In this document: piece by piece, positions 23,701 through 36,111 of the stretch | Layout of the letters: each line of letters begins with the position of its first letter | How positions within the stretch are numbered: the first letter of the stretch is position 1 | Assembly: GCF_041146795.1 (NCBI RefSeq) | Contig: NC_135174.1 | Coordinates: 6,449,878-6,513,877, forward strand | DNA from: Maylandia zebra | Lineage: Eukaryota > Chordata > Actinopteri > Cichliformes > Cichlidae | Length of the DNA stretch: 64,000 nucleotides | Direction of reading: 5' to 3' | Position numbers and translations under genes: made by a program | The notes under the pieces: generated by a model | The model's input: the letters and a program-made list of their open reading frames with translations, nothing else | Databases searched by the model: none | What the model was told of the DNA's origin: nothing

Positions 23701-26700
23701 AAACGTGATAACACCCGTTCACTGTGATGTTATTCACACTTCTAATGGAATTTCACTTCACTGACAGACTTATCTAACGTGTCTCTTTCTGTTTGACTGG
23801 TCTGCATTAACCACTGACTGGTTTTTAATTTTCCATTAACGGTACCACAGGTCGTTACACAGTCTGGCGAAACTAAACAGACTTTAAGAAACGGGTTTGT
23901 CTGAAGAGTTTCTTTTTCCAAAACAAAACTAATCCCTGTGTTAAAAGATTTTCACTGCATCTGGTGTTAGAACTACTGAGGAGAAACTGGACTAATTAAA
24001 TGAATCTTTTTTGTCCTTTTTGCTTAAAAACAGGTAATATACAGAAAATGGTTTGAGGCAATTATCTGTTCTTTAAAATCTATTAGAGGCAGACACCTTG
24101 ACTTCAGGATGATCTGGGGCCACTCCGAACCTGACCAGGCCAAAGGGGACAGGCAGACGCTCATAAATGTCCACCTCAACATCTTGGCGAGCCTGAGAGA
24201 AAAAACAGAAACAAAATCCAAAATATAATGCGTAAAGCTTAAAGTGAACCGTTAATAAAGGCTTTAGAAAAAACAGAAACAAATATTGTGTGGTTACAAA
24301 ACTAACTGGAATATCTTTAGTTTTAGTCTTGAAATATTTTCAACACAGCCCAAAAATAAAAATCCTCAAAACCAATAAAACCACTAAAAATTAAATAATC
24401 TAAATAATTTTTTTAAACAAACCAAAAAGGATTGCTTGTTCGTGTCATCTCTCTAAAAAGAACACAGCAGCAGGGCTTAGAAAATCAACCACAGGACGTC
24501 TGGAATAAGATCCTTTGGAAAGATGAGGTCAAAGTGTAGATGCTTGGCATTAATGCATGGTGTGATGTTTGGTGAAAGCCAAACAACCACAGGGTCTCAG
24601 CACAAAGACTTCAAACCAACTGTTAAGTTGGTGGTGGAGGGGTGATGATTTAGGTTTGATTTGCAGCCACCTTGCCATAAATGAGTCACTTATGAACTCC
24701 TCTGTATGACAAAGTGTTCTTTAGTCAAATGTGAAGCTGTCTGTCCATCAGCTAAAGCTTGACCAAAATTAGGTCACACAACGGGACAATGATCACACGC
24801 GCACCAGAAAACCTTCAATTGAACGGTTGAAAAGGAAAAGAATCAAAGTGTTACAATGGACTGATTAGTCCATTGTAACACTGGACTAATCAGTAACACT
24901 GACTGAAAAGTATGTTGGGACCTTACAACAAATATGTATAAACCTTAATGAACTGACGAACTGTTTCACTGCTTCGGTTCCTCCACAATGATGTAAACCA
25001 CATAAAGTCATACAGAGAATTATTACTTTACATTATTGCTCTTGTGGTTGGTTCTAGACAGCCACTGAGCCATTTATTTGCACACACACTAAACTCTTAT
25101 TTGAAGCTTGACAAATATGAACATCCACCATTATATTAATATTAATTACTGTCATGTATCGAATGCAGCTTCCTCGTGCCAACAGTTTTACAAACTTTCT
25201 GAAGTACAAACACAAAGTAAATAAAAATGACAAAATGTATGAAATTAAAATTTGATTACATTTTTTTTTAATCATCAGAAACTGGTTATTATATAATTTT
25301 ATATTATATTAGTTAAAGTATGTTGTGCTGAATCAGACAACAATTAATATATGAACTTAAAATCATACAAACACAACATGAAAAACATCAAAGAGCCACA
25401 GTGCTGCATGGCCAATGCACATCGTGCTGCTGTGTGTGGGGGGCATAGCTTGCAATGACATAACCTTGGGCTCAAAGACACAGCATACCCTGCAAGTTAT
25501 TTCCAGTCGTATGTATGAGCATGTACTCAGTAGGCAGCTCAAAGGCTATATTTTGGTTAGTGTGTGATAGCGTAGTGGTTTTGTGTACTAAGCAGGGAGG
25601 GGCACGCTCATTTGTTTGACTTCACATTAAAGGATGCTGGCCGGATTTGGAGAAACTAATGACACACACACAAATTGAAAAATTAACATGTAATTAACAC
25701 ACAACTATTGGGCAATAAATTAGTAGTCATTAGCAAATTCATTTAGAATTGGACTGCAGCTATTGATTATTTTAGTAATTGAGAATTCTACTTATTATTC
25801 CATCAGCTGTAAAATTGTATAAGAAATTCTTCTGTCTTATTGTTGATATTCCAAGTTAATTCAAAATGTTCAAAATGCTTTCTTGCATCGATAGGAGAAA
25901 AAAAAAGATTTCTGACTCTATTGCATCACACGGATGAGGTAGATTTGGTGTTTGTTCATGTGCATGTGTTTTTTAAAAAGTGTATGAATGTGTGTGTGTG
26001 TGTGTGTGTCTTTGAGTGTGCTAGTGAGTGAGTAAATATGCATGTCTGTAATCTTTTTAAAGAGTATGCGGTGTCTGCACTGAAGAAAAGAGATGATATC
26101 AATATTCTCAGAACTGATGCAATGTTTCCTGGAGCAGAAAACAAATGCTATGATGGTGCATGTTTTAATAAGTCACTGTCCAGTCTAACAGCACCAATTA
26201 CCATTAAATTAACAGAATTTATTTAATTTAATCTAAACTTTTTAAGCCTTGAAAGAAATATGGTCTAATACACCTTACCAACCCCCCCCCTTTAGACTCA
26301 CCCCTGCTTGCTGTAGGTATCACTGTGACAGAAAGTAGGAAGGCTGCTGTCAGTCTTCAGCAAGCTGTGTAATTTAAACACTGTGGCATACTAAATTAAG
26401 AGTTCACCTACAGTTACCTGGTAACTGTAGGTTAAGAACAACTGCTTCTTAAGAACATAGCTTTCCTTTCCTTTTTTGTAAATGTGTTTCCCCCCCCAGT
26501 AAATATGTTTTTCCTTTTTCCCCCACTTTGCCCAGTTTTTTTTAAGGACATCCTGCACACACTGACATCCCTGCTGCCCCATCCCTTGGGTTAGCTGCCT
26601 TTTTAAGTGGTTTCTTAAACAAAAGCACTTTTTGAAAATGTTCAGGTATAATAAGTGGGCCAAAAATGAGAGTTTAAAGAAAACTCTTTAAAAAGCCTGC

Positions 26701-27430
26701 TGAACTAAGACACCGCTTTAAAAATGACAAGAAGGGCCAGCTCATTGGAAGAACATTAAAAAGAAATCAAGGGTGGCTCAAGACTTTGGCACAGTACTAC
26801 ATATTCAGATATTTATCAGTATTGCCTACTATTACTCCTGTGTCTGTCATAACAAGCAGTCCATACCTTGATTAGATGCTGTGCTGTGTAGAAACCTGCT
26901 GGACCGCTTCCGACAATACACACCTTTGGGCTGCATGAGGACAATGAAGCCTTTCCACAGCCGCCTGCAAAAACACGTGACAAGTTCACGTCTAACTCAT
27001 TGGAGTTGCAGCAAAACAGCAAGGCCTTAGTTTGAATTAAATCCTCTTAGTGAGCTAAAGGGTCTCAGTAAGCTAAGGCAGTGTAGTGTACAGCTACAGC
27101 CTACAGTGTTTTAATGAAAGGCTAGCAGAGTAAGGCATGCAGTTATACAGTATTTTGTTTTACTGATGCTCAGAGTTGCTTGATATATTAAGTACTGCTG
27201 AGTTAAATCAGCCTGTTAAAGTTTCTTCAAGCAGGTGTGTAGATCAGCCGATAAGAACGTTAAGTTGGCTAAATTTTGTTCTGGGTCTGGCACGCGTCCA
27301 CACTGAATATCAAGTGTATTACGAGTAAACATTTCCTGATTACCGCACCTTTGTGAAGTCGCGCTATCCATCCACCTCTTCCTGAGGTCCACAGCTTCAG
27401 CTCGGAAAACAGCAGTTTATGAGCGCCCAT
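14767..27430 (-). CDS. fdxr: Ferredoxin (adrenodoxin) reductase, mitochondrial
   Basis: Twelve coding exons, phases all consistent, 494 aa (human about 491): 27349-27430, 26867-26964, 24097-24192, 20780-20902, 20574-20687, 20326-20427, 18512-18619, 17575-17659, 15911-16110, 15659-15830, 15400-15573, 14767-14897. The enzyme is an FAD flavoprotein of the mitochondrial matrix that passes electrons from NADPH to ferredoxins for steroid and Fe-S cluster synthesis. The N-terminus is basic and acid-poor, as in a targeting peptide. The FAD site [10 protein letters not shown] is at residues 46-55, [19 protein letters not shown] follows, the NADP site reads [13 protein letters not shown] (about 183-195) with VGRRGP at 228-233, and the C-terminal FAD-contacting stretch [10 protein letters not shown] is near 403-412. 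Intron 6 has a GC donor (AAG|GCGAGT); the alternative GT four bases on would break the frame. Introns carry several transposon relics. All expected domains are present and no disruption was seen. Confidence 0.97.
16231..16480 (-). mobile_element. Tc1-like relic in fdxr intron 8
   Basis: Starts with the terminal motif CAGTGCTGTGCAAAAGTCTT after TA. Read on the minus strand it holds Tc1-like C-terminal fragments with stops. The opposite end is not clear. Confidence 0.55.
18640..20325. other. fdxr intron 6, no gene seen
   Basis: AT-rich intron with scattered short homopolymers. I see no coding exon or recognisable transposon. Other fdxr introns over 300 bases without recognised content: 16480-17574, 17660-18511 and 20903-22700. 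Confidence 0.5.
22700..22870 (+). repeat. LINE/SINE-type 3' tail in fdxr intron 3
   Basis: The motif TTTCCCACGTGTGGGATTAA followed by TTTATCTTATCTTATT resembles the 3' tail of a common fish retroelement. The same motif recurs at 46015-46070. Only the tail is recognisable. Confidence 0.5.
23527..23680 (-). repeat. LINE/SINE-like tail with (CAAAT)n, fdxr intron 3
   Basis: A CAAATCAAATCAAAT tract followed by CACTTTTTATTGTCACATCA and a GTGCAGGCACACTGGCACAGC block. On the minus strand this gives an AATAAAAAGTGATTTG-type 3' end, a pattern common in fish retroposons. No ORF. Confidence 0.5.
24440..24900 (+). pseudogene. Tc1/mariner transposase relic in fdxr intron 2
   Basis: Plus-strand decayed reading frames contain ILWKDEVKV-like, a GGGG-rich 'VVEG' segment and a DND-like block (near 24783), in the order seen in Tc1 transposases, with many stops. 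It sits antisense to fdxr and adds no coding exon. Confidence 0.5.
25988..26010 (+). repeat. (GT)n microsatellite
   Basis: Uninterrupted GT dinucleotide run in fdxr intron 2. Confidence 0.8.
26685..26803. mobile_element. Tc1-like terminal relic near fdxr exon 2
   Basis: Ends in GGTGGCTCAAGACTTTGGCA followed by CAGTACTAC, the inverse of the CAGTGCTGTGCAAAAGTCTT type of Tc1 terminus seen at 16231. No transposase frame survives. Confidence 0.4.
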
Positions 27431-30172
27431 AGCTTCCTGACTTAGACGAGCTGCCTCGTTTTAAAGCATGAAACGCTTAAACCCTCTCCGTTGCTTTCCT
27501 TGACCGTGGTGACCAGCTCTGCATAGCTGCCTCTCCTCTGAGCTTTGGACACTGAGCAGCGCTGAGTTCAGAAGCCAAGGTGGAAAACGCTTATCTTTAC
27601 TCTTCCTTATATTTATTTATTTTTAAAGCTTCGTGTCCTCAAATGGCTAGCTAATGCTAATATCGATTAATTATTTTACACATATGCACTTTATCACGTA
27701 AAACATCATTACCATAACAAACTGTTTTCAAGGCTGTACCTTGCGTTACGGCCATAACAGTCCGTGGGAAACCGGCATTGACAATTAAAGTTCCACAATG
27801 ACGGCGTACATGGTTAAGTATACATTTATTAGCGCCTTCCATTGACTTTTACACGTGACTGTCAGACTTACTTCAAGCTATGATATTGTGAAATGATGGT
27901 ATTTATCTCAACCTTGTCTTAACAAAAATTATGAGTTATTTGTAAAGGATCGGAAAGGAACTATTTTACCCATAAAACTATATTGAAACAGTGATTGGTG
28001 AAACAGGATACTTAGTGACCGCGAAGTTAAAGAAACCAGGCGAACAAAGCATTACACATACACAACACAAACAACAAAAAATATAAAAAAACTATAATAA
28101 TACCTTACTACGCGAATGAAAAGGACTAAATTCAATAAATTTGGGAGTTATTTGCTGTGGAATCTTGGATTTGGAGTGGGTTATGGGATGATTAGTTCCT
28201 TCAGCGTTAAAAGTAATTATAAGCACAATCTTGTACGTTTCCTTTTTACTTTTGTATGTATGTATTTATTTAAAATTTATTTTTTTAAATCCAAATAAAG
28301 TATTTTTAGTCATGATTTACCTTATAGCTGGCAGCTGGTTGTTCAAGGCTTTAAACTGTTTTCTTCAATGGAGAAACGGAATCGCTTTATTGAAGCTTTT
28401 TTATGCTAGTAGGTACCAGTGCAATGTAACTTAGAACATTCACTCAAATACTTTGCTAAAATATGTGTTTTTTATGTAGGTATATGTGTCATCCTACTTT
28501 CGGCTTCTACTCCACTGTTTTGGTAACTACTGTGCTTTGCACCCCATCTCCTTTCTACCACTTAGTTTTTATTTTGCGGATAAATAGCAATACTATAGGT
28601 CAAACTAGCCGACATTATTTAATTAACTGAAAATAGCCATTCTGCATAATGATTAAGTTAAGTTTAGGTGTTTAAATGTACTCTTATTGTCACGAGTCAG
28701 GGTCATTTTGACCCAGCATTTTGAGTTTCTGGTGTCCTGGTGTTATTCTGTATTATGGTCTATGTTCTGATTTACTAGTTGAGCTGTTTTGATTCGTTTA
28801 TCCTATGCTTCAGTTTAATTCTTGTTAAGAGTTTAGTTCTTAGGTTTTGGTTTCCATACTCCTTCTGTTCAGTGTCTAGTCTGTGTCTCTGTGCCTGCTC
28901 TGGTCCCACGTGTCCTGTCTAGTCATCCCTGCCCATGTGTTCCCTCTGTACCGTCAGTATTATCATAATGTGAAGCTCATATCTCTGAGTCTGTAAGTTC
29001 AGTTGGTGTGTTTCCTGTTTTATGTTGAAGGTCCTTGTCTTATGTCAGTGTATTTTGTTTTGCTTCCCTTGTCTCATCCTGCCCAATTAGTCCCAGCTGT
29101 GTTTCCCTTTCCTGATTACTTTCCTGATTACTCTGTTTGCTGATTACTCTGTTTCCTGATTACTCTGCCATGTATTTTACTTTATTCACTTTAAAGACAA
29201 GAAACATTTTCTAATCATATTTTAGGTGGCAGCAGTGCCACCTCTGCAGTTTCCCTGAACATAGTGGACTATTTGGATTGGGATTATCTCATGACTAATT
29301 CACATGTATTCACATATTTGTTGCAGGCATAGCTGTTTCCTAGTCACAGTTGAAAGTCAGTGGCTTCCAGTGTAAAACTCTGCCAAATCAAATATGCAGA
29401 AGCACCTGCTGCTGTGGCAATCCATATGACAAGGGAGCAGCTGAAAGCATCTCTTTTTTCTCTACTAGTAAGTCATTTGTGTTAATAGAGCTAAATGACC
29501 CAGTGGTACATCTACTAGGCTAATTAGTTAGAATCATTTTCAACAGTAAATCAATATGCATGCACGGTATGGGATTGTGAAACTGATCCTTCTGCGTTAT
29601 ATCAGTACTTCCACTATTTGACTAATACTATTCACTATTTCACTTCTAGAATATTTTGATGCTTTGATACTTTTGTACTTTTACTAGTACTTTGAATTGA
29701 GCCCCATTGAGTTGTTCTTATCATTTAAAAAACAAATACAACAAAACAAAGATTTTTCAAAGGAATGGCAAAATGTTAAAAATATCTTTGATTTATTGTA
29801 CACATCAAATCAGGTAGAAAACTATGGTTCAAAACATTTAGAGCATTCACAAAGAAAAAAGAACAAAACAACACAAAGCTGTTGAAAACTCAACAGGTAA
29901 AGCCAGCGTGTGCTAAATCAAAGGAAAAAGTGCTTGGTCTGCAGTTTTTTTTCACCCACACTCTTCACACATTGCACCTGAACACTAAGCATAAACCAGG
30001 ATGTGGTAGCTCAATCACTTTACTGCAGATAAAACACAAATTTCTGTAAAAGGAAGAGAGATGCACTACAGCAAAAGGTTAAAGATTACGAGTTCAGCCA
30101 TCTGAAGCCGTCTGTGCAATTAACTGTGCATCACCGCGTGTTGAATTATTAGCACTGCACCGTCTCTGAGCA
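27431..30172. other. Intergenic region upstream of fdxr
   Basis: No gene recognised. Bases about 28690-29180 resemble a dispersed fish repeat (CTGCCCATGTGTTCCCTC, CCCAATTAGTCCCAGCTGTG) and include a short imperfect tandem of CTGATTACTCTGTTTC at 29110-29170. The remainder is AT-rich and looks single-copy. Confidence 0.4.
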
Positions 30173-32340
30173 TTACAGGAGACCCCTGAAGTCTGTGTTG
30201 ACATCCGTGCTTAGAGATGTAACTAAGTAAGCATTGTGATGGTGGCAAGAGCAGGTCTGCCGAGGCCTCTGGGATCTTGGTGGTAATTCAGGCACGGCAG
30301 GTCTGAATTTCTTTTTATACTGGAGGAAGACAAAGGAAACGTTTTCACTCGAACACAGTCACATCCTCTTTGCTTGACTTTTAACAACAAGTCTATCTAC
30401 TTCACACTTACTCGTTTGCACCTCATAATCAGCACTCCAATGATGAGGGACAGTATGACAGTAAATCCTATGACGACAGAGCAAATCAAGGTCAGATCCA
30501 GTATGGAGTTTGTGCATTGTTCCTCTGGGCCACCCTCTGTGTGTGAGAGAGAAAAAAGCACGTTATAGACAATTAAATTGAAAGTTACACCACTTTTAAT
30601 GGAAGTGGATTGCATATACTGAAATGCACAATTCTCTTCACCTCTGACGATAATGACTGTGCCGTTGCTGGTCATGAGCAGCTTGTTGAATTTCTCGTCC
30701 GTGTAAATCCACTCGCAGTAATACAAGTTTGTGTCCTCGAGCTCCAGCAAAGACAACTGGAAAGTGAACCCACGAAGTTCCTGTGTGATCTTCTTGGCTG
30801 GACTTATGATTATTCGGCCTTTGAATTTGTTAGATGTGGTATTCTTGGTGACTGAAAATCCATTCAAGTCCAGGTACACAACATCTTGTTCCTTGTGGAA
30901 ACGCCTATGCATGTACAGCCCCATTGGATTTTCCAAGGATGTGGTGCACACGATTTCAGCAGATGAATTGACTCTCATGAAAGTGATGGCTGAAGGATTT
31001 TGGAAAGCTGTCAAGGAGAGATGGATCGTTTAAAAGAATCACTTATGCAGAATTTTTGTTTTGTTTTAACACCTTATACATCAGCTCCACCACAGGGCAC
31101 TGGCAAATAAACTTTAATTGCAATAAAGCAGAAAAGGCACAATTTGATCCAATTCGTCATTTGCTCAGTTCAGTACAGTTGTTGGGGCTGCAGAAGGTAA
31201 CCACAAAACCAAACTACACCCAGTAACTGTATATAAAGTGGCCTAACCTAGATTTAGCTGCAGCAACATATTCCAGTCATGTCACTTGCAGTGGGCTTTT
31301 TTTGTAGACAACTAACTTCTACGTACATATTTTTGGTGCATCACTACATTTACTGTAAAGAGTGATTTAAAAAGACCTTTTTAAATGATGGGTTTTTTGA
31401 GACACTGCTAAGAGGCCCAAAACAGGATGAAGCTGCAAACAAACAGGAAAAGATGACTCAGACTCATCTTCAATGACATCTACAGTTATGTAAAAAACAG
31501 GGTTTTCTTCCCAGGAGCAGAAAACCCAATAAATTCACCCTGGGGTCAGACCATGCAGGGCTCAGAGAAGTAGGCAAAAAACGTAAGAGCTTAGGTTTAG
31601 ACTTCTGGAACTATGAACTTTGGACAGAGTTAAAGCAATGTGGGGACCCTTGGTCATGATGCACGACACTGAGAAAACCAAACACAGCATATCAGCGCGA
31701 ACACCTCACAGTAAACAGTGAAGCATAGTGGAGGAGGGGTAGTGATTTGGTCTTGTTTTGCAGCCACAGGACCTGGGCACTCTGCAGTTAATGAGCACAT
31801 AATGATCTTGTTTTGTGTACTAAAACAAGACTCAAATGTGAGGCAACCTGTCTAAGAGCAAAGCATGGCTGAAATTGTGTCACGATCCGAAGCACAGCAG
31901 CAAATCTACAACAGAATGGCCGAGAAGCAAAAGAATCCAGGCGTTCAATAACTCAGCTTAATCATGTTGCAGCCAGATCTTAAGACAGCTGTGTATGACC
32001 AAATGACTGCAAACCTCAGTGAACTGAAGCAGTGCTGTAAAGAAGAGTGGCCCAAAATTTCTCCAAAAGAACATAAGAGACTGATAAAATCACACAGACA
32101 AAGCATAACTGCGAGCTAGTGCTGCCTAAGTGCTTCTGCAAGCTCCTAAATCATAGGGTGCACTTAGTTTTTCACAGGACTGCAGAGAGACCTGTGAAAA
32201 ACATTTTTTCCCACATAAATTTATAATTTTTGTGGATTCAAAAATTCCAAAACACACTCACCTTTCCTGATGTCTAATATTACCTCCGCAGGCATGCAGA
32301 GCAGTCCCAGCACACAGCTCCACCAGTAGGCTTTCATCAT
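30173..32340 (-). CDS. CD7-like type I membrane protein with one V-type Ig domain
   Basis: Four in-phase exons: 32262-32340 (leader), 30642-31007 (Ig domain), 30412-30536 (stalk and membrane segment), 30173-30319 (tail); 238 aa. The leader MMKAYWWSCVLGLLCMPAEV is hydrophobic; an in-frame ATG six codons upstream (32358) could be used instead. The V-like domain has the first Cys in AEIVCTTS, then VVYLDLNGF, FKGRIIISP and the second Cys in LEDTNLYYCEW. The order YLDLNGF-xx-FKGRI-x-LYYC recalls mammalian CD7, a T/NK-cell surface receptor, but this is judged by eye. The membrane helix reads LTLICSVVIGFTVILSLIIG and the tail starts with a basic MRCKRYKKK. The tail has a Tyr in NAYLVTSL but no canonical ITIM. 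It lies next to fdxr and to other Ig genes on the same strand. Confidence 0.7.
31540..32075 (+). pseudogene. Tc1/mariner relic in leader intron of the CD7-like gene
   Basis: Plus-strand fragments in transposase order: a KTKHSISARTPHSKQ*-like block, GGGVVIWSCFAATG (near 31735), then a DPKHSSKSTTEWPRSK-like block (near 31890) and a C-terminal remnant, broken by stops and frameshifts. Confidence 0.6.
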
Positions 32341-32859
32341 GCAGTCAGGCTCGCGCATATGCTCTCTGACTGACAGACAGATTGACTACAACATGAACGA
32401 GTGTGACAAAGAGAAATGAGGCGTAAAGAGGAAATGAGACACTGACTCTTGGTATTTTATCAGCTGTACGTGGGTGTGTGCATATGTGCTACATAACATC
32501 AAAGATGTGGAAGAGTTTGTTACTGACATAAATTTATTTGAAAAGATGTTCCATTGTACGAAAACTGTCTGATTTACAGTTAATCTGTACAAGCGGCACA
32601 TACAGGATATTAATCACTTTTCACAGTTCTCAGTTTCACGGTACATTTTCTTATGATTCCTATTTCCATTATGGTTTTCACTTTCAAATGACACATATAC
32701 ACAGAAAGAAATGGTAAAAAAAAGATGAAACAGAGGAAGAGTTGTCTCAGAGGAATTACATTGTTTCCATAATAACATGTTTACAATGCTTCATTCAGTC
32801 TACTGTATAAATATGGACTGTATTGATAAGAATTTATGTTTCCACCATGACATCCCCTT

Positions 32860-33110
32860 TCATCATCCATCACAGTCTAAAGCAAGTGCTGGATGACTTT
32901 TACTGTGAGCTGTGATCAGAATTATGTGAAGAAGTCCAGGTGGACAGACATCAATGGATTTACAAAGTAAGTAGGTTATCCAACTTCTCGTCACTTCACA
33001 TAATGAGAACATGGATGAGAAGTCAACTCTGTGGACATTAATTAGACTCCGTTTTACAACACATACAGGTACAGTCCTATTTTTTCTTAAATGTTTATTC
33101 ATCAGGCAAG
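32860..33110. repeat. 3' flank of Ig paralogue unit, repeated at 37155-37420
   Basis: Shared blocks (CCATCACAG..TAAAG, TTTTTACTGTGAGCTGTG, GTGGATTTACAAAGTAAGTA in near-identical forms) show that the DNA downstream of the first two Ig paralogues was duplicated together with the genes. Confidence 0.75.
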
Positions 33111-33338
33111 AAATTCACATTCCCAAGTTTGACCCATAGTCTTTCCCTTTTACTCAGGAGACTAAAGTCACGTGGAATGCTTTATTATTCACATCCTATT
33201 ATTGTATGCATATTAGACTGCATCAAAGAATTCTAAAAATTATTCTCTATGTACAGAGTCAGTTGTGGTAACTGATGAGCCGAATCTTTCACAAACAGCA
33301 AACATATGCATTTATGTTCTGCTACAGACTGGTGCAGT

Positions 33339-34043
33339 CTATGTCACCGTCCTCTCACTTACTCTGTACCTGTAAGTTCTATACAGGAAATACAAAATTA
33401 CTACAGCAACAGCAGAGGCAAAAACACAACGTACAATGGTTGTCACGCGTGTTGACTCCTCGGGCCTAATGATGTGACCTAGTGTTGGAGCTGGTCCACC
33501 TGACAAAGTACAACACAGTTATTCTAACAGATGCACTGAATACAATTTATGTATGTCTGAACAAAACATACACTCATTCAAACACATAAATTTTAAGATG
33601 CTGATAGATACTCACTCTGTAAGTGGACGCAACAGTTTAACACGATTTCAGCTATGACATTTTCCTCTCTTTGGATATTTAAGATGGTCACTGACAAGCT
33701 ATTCGGGGGATCCCATTTACAGCCGTATTGTGACAAGCCACAGAGTTTGGTATGATTTTGGTTTATCCAGGAATAATTTAGAGCTCTACAGTCTGAGCCC
33801 CCTTTTGAATTTATGTAACAATTTAGAGTCACGTTTTTTCCAAATGTAACATAGTCAGGGTTACTGCAATTAAGTGACACCACTGAAAGAGAAAAAATAT
33901 TAAAATATTGTTTAATATATTATTACATTTATTCTTCCTTATGTATTTAGAGTTGTCATGCTTTTTGGTACATACTTTTGTACTGATGAGACACTGTTTT
34001 GTAGAGCACAGAACAGACTTAACCATTTCCACACACAGGACAT
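33339..34043 (-). pseudogene. Ig-superfamily receptor paralogue 1, probably defective
   Basis: Exons recognised by likeness to the intact copy at 37699-38585: leader 33976-34043 (MSCVWKWLSLFCALQNSVSS), Ig exon 33616-33882 (VSLNCSNPD..NVTLNCYINS..LCGLS..GCKWD..IVLNCC), membrane exon 33339-33499. The leader exon is one base longer than in its paralogues, so normal splicing leaves the Ig exon out of frame. The membrane exon ends at TAG where the paralogue has TAC, losing about ten tail residues. The membrane segment reads TTIVRCVFASAVAVVILYFL, with Arg replacing Leu. A weak donor after CAAAACA would restore phase. I see no counterpart of the paralogue's short stalk exon. A pseudogene is most likely; a modified activating-type receptor is possible. 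Confidence 0.65.
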
Positions 34044-35637
34044 TCTGGAAGCTTCACTTCACTTGAAATTACTGGAAAGAAAAAAAACACATATGAATCA
34101 AGAAACAGGGTTTTGCCTGTATATTTGTTTTAAATGAAAAAGTCATCTCAAAATCTGATTACTGGCTTGATTACATCATTATTGTAACAATGCTTCATGG
34201 CAGTGAAATCTTATATGGTTTATTCCCCTTAAATGGTGCAACATTTGTCAGTCAAATGCATTTTTGGGTTGAGCAGCAGAGTTGAGCATGTGGATTGGTG
34301 GATATTCTCCACCAGTGATAAGTCTGAAGAAACACGACATACTGGCAATTGAACCCTATTTATATGAAAGAACCAAACACAGCCACAACAGCCTTGCACC
34401 TCTTCTTCACTACCTTGGTCACAAACTGGTGTAGAATCCCATTCTTCAACAAGCATTCACTGCAAGTCAGCCAGTGTAGTTGTGCTGGTCACTCTGATAT
34501 GAACAGCACGCCCAGGCTGATCCCACAAGTGTTCAAAAAGTCAAGTCTGCAGGCAGGCCATGCCATCCTCTCCACTCGCAAATACACATCGCTAAACATA
34601 ATGTTCCTCTGCATATTCAGGTTAGAGTGCACATGTTGCTGACACCAGCGCAAACAGGTCTGGCCGTGAATCATGACAAGCCTTATGAGGCTGGACACTG
34701 GCTATGAGCAGATCCAAGTAATGCTGCAACTTGCCAGCTTGAAGTTGCCCTATAGCACAGACCCTAATCAGATCAGTGAAACATGGCATACTTGGAGCAG
34801 ACACCAGCTGAGCAAGTATCCTGCTACATAAGCTTTATTGGCATTAAGCATTGTTACAAGAAAGACATAATTGGCCAAACACAAATGTCCTTTGTGCTAA
34901 GTTTAGTTCATGTTTCTTTGAGTAGTAGTTGTAAGTATACTGTATACTGATTACTGAAAATACAGATTTAAACATTTCTCATATTTGAGAGTGCAAAAGA
35001 AACAGCAGAGATAAATACTAGAAACAGTTAAGTGCAAAGATAGCATGCAAGCTTTCTGTTTATTTGAGTTTTTCCCACATTTCAGCACAAATACATAGAT
35101 AACTTCAATAACAATAACGTTAACTGCTCTCCTTTAGTGTAACATTTTATAGACTTTACAGAAGCAGCAGCAGAATTCTTATTTATCTCTGCCCATAAAT
35201 ATGTTATTGTGTAACAGTCCTCAGAGGATTTGTAATTAACAGATTTTTTATTGCCAGAATAACTGGTCAGTTTCCAGATAAAAGAGAATGCCTGTAAATG
35301 TGACATCTAATCTCATATTGTGCAAAAACAGGGCAAAAAGTTTAGTAGTTATTGTAAGAAACACTAAATAACAAAATGTAATAAATTTTGTTTAAATTAG
35401 TTCGTCTCTTTACATAATAAGAACTTTTAATTTTGATACTCAGCATTTTACTTTTGTAAACTTAATTTTCTTAAATAAAACTTTGTGAGCAATTTAGGTT
35501 ATCTAAACAAATCTATTTGCATTATTAGACTTGCATTGCATATAAAAATATGCATATGTTTCATGACTTTGTCAAGGGAAGAAAAGCCAAATAACACTAG
35601 CATGAAGAGAATTTTGTTAAAATATGTAAAAGAACCA

Positions 35638-35700
35638 GTGATACTTGGCAGAGAACTTCTGTCTTTGGAGAACATTTGAAAAGGAGTCATAACAAACAGG
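35638..35700 (-). promoter_or_regulatory. Putative 5' non-coding exon / promoter block, Ig paralogue 1
   Basis: On the minus strand a block ending TTCTCTGCCAA|GTATCAC resembles blocks at 39890-39960 and 48022-48140, each 1.3-1.6 kb upstream of a leader exon and ending at a donor-like site. This suggests a shared untranslated first exon; it cannot be proved without transcripts. Confidence 0.45.
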
Positions 35701-36056
35701 GCAGATTAGGTCAGTGGTGACAAACATACAGCCCGTGAGCCACATCTGGTCTGTGAGATAATTTCAGTTATTAATAGCCATCAGCCCTGCTGAGACTTTA
35801 TTTTGAACACCATTCGGCCAATCAGATGCAGTGGTAGACTGGGCTCATTATGTGAGAGAAGGAAGGGGGGCAGATGTTCAGCAATGACAGCAAGTACAGT
35901 GGCTCAGTCCAGGAAATAAAACCCCAAATATTTCATCTGTGATGTTTGCAAAGTTAATTTAAAAACGGTCATTTTTATTGTGCTTGGCCAACAGTATACA
36001 TAAAATAATGTCTCGTGTTAACCCGGTGATATTCTCATGCATGAGGTGACTTCAAA

Positions 36057-36088
<32 letters not shown>

Positions 36089-36111
36089 TAGCCAGGATAA
36101 GTGAACTGTCA

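Noticed and set aside
30610-31033. Plus-strand frames of 81 and 100 codons
   Set aside because: Antisense to the Ig exon of the CD7-like gene, which has consistent splice phases and domain motifs.
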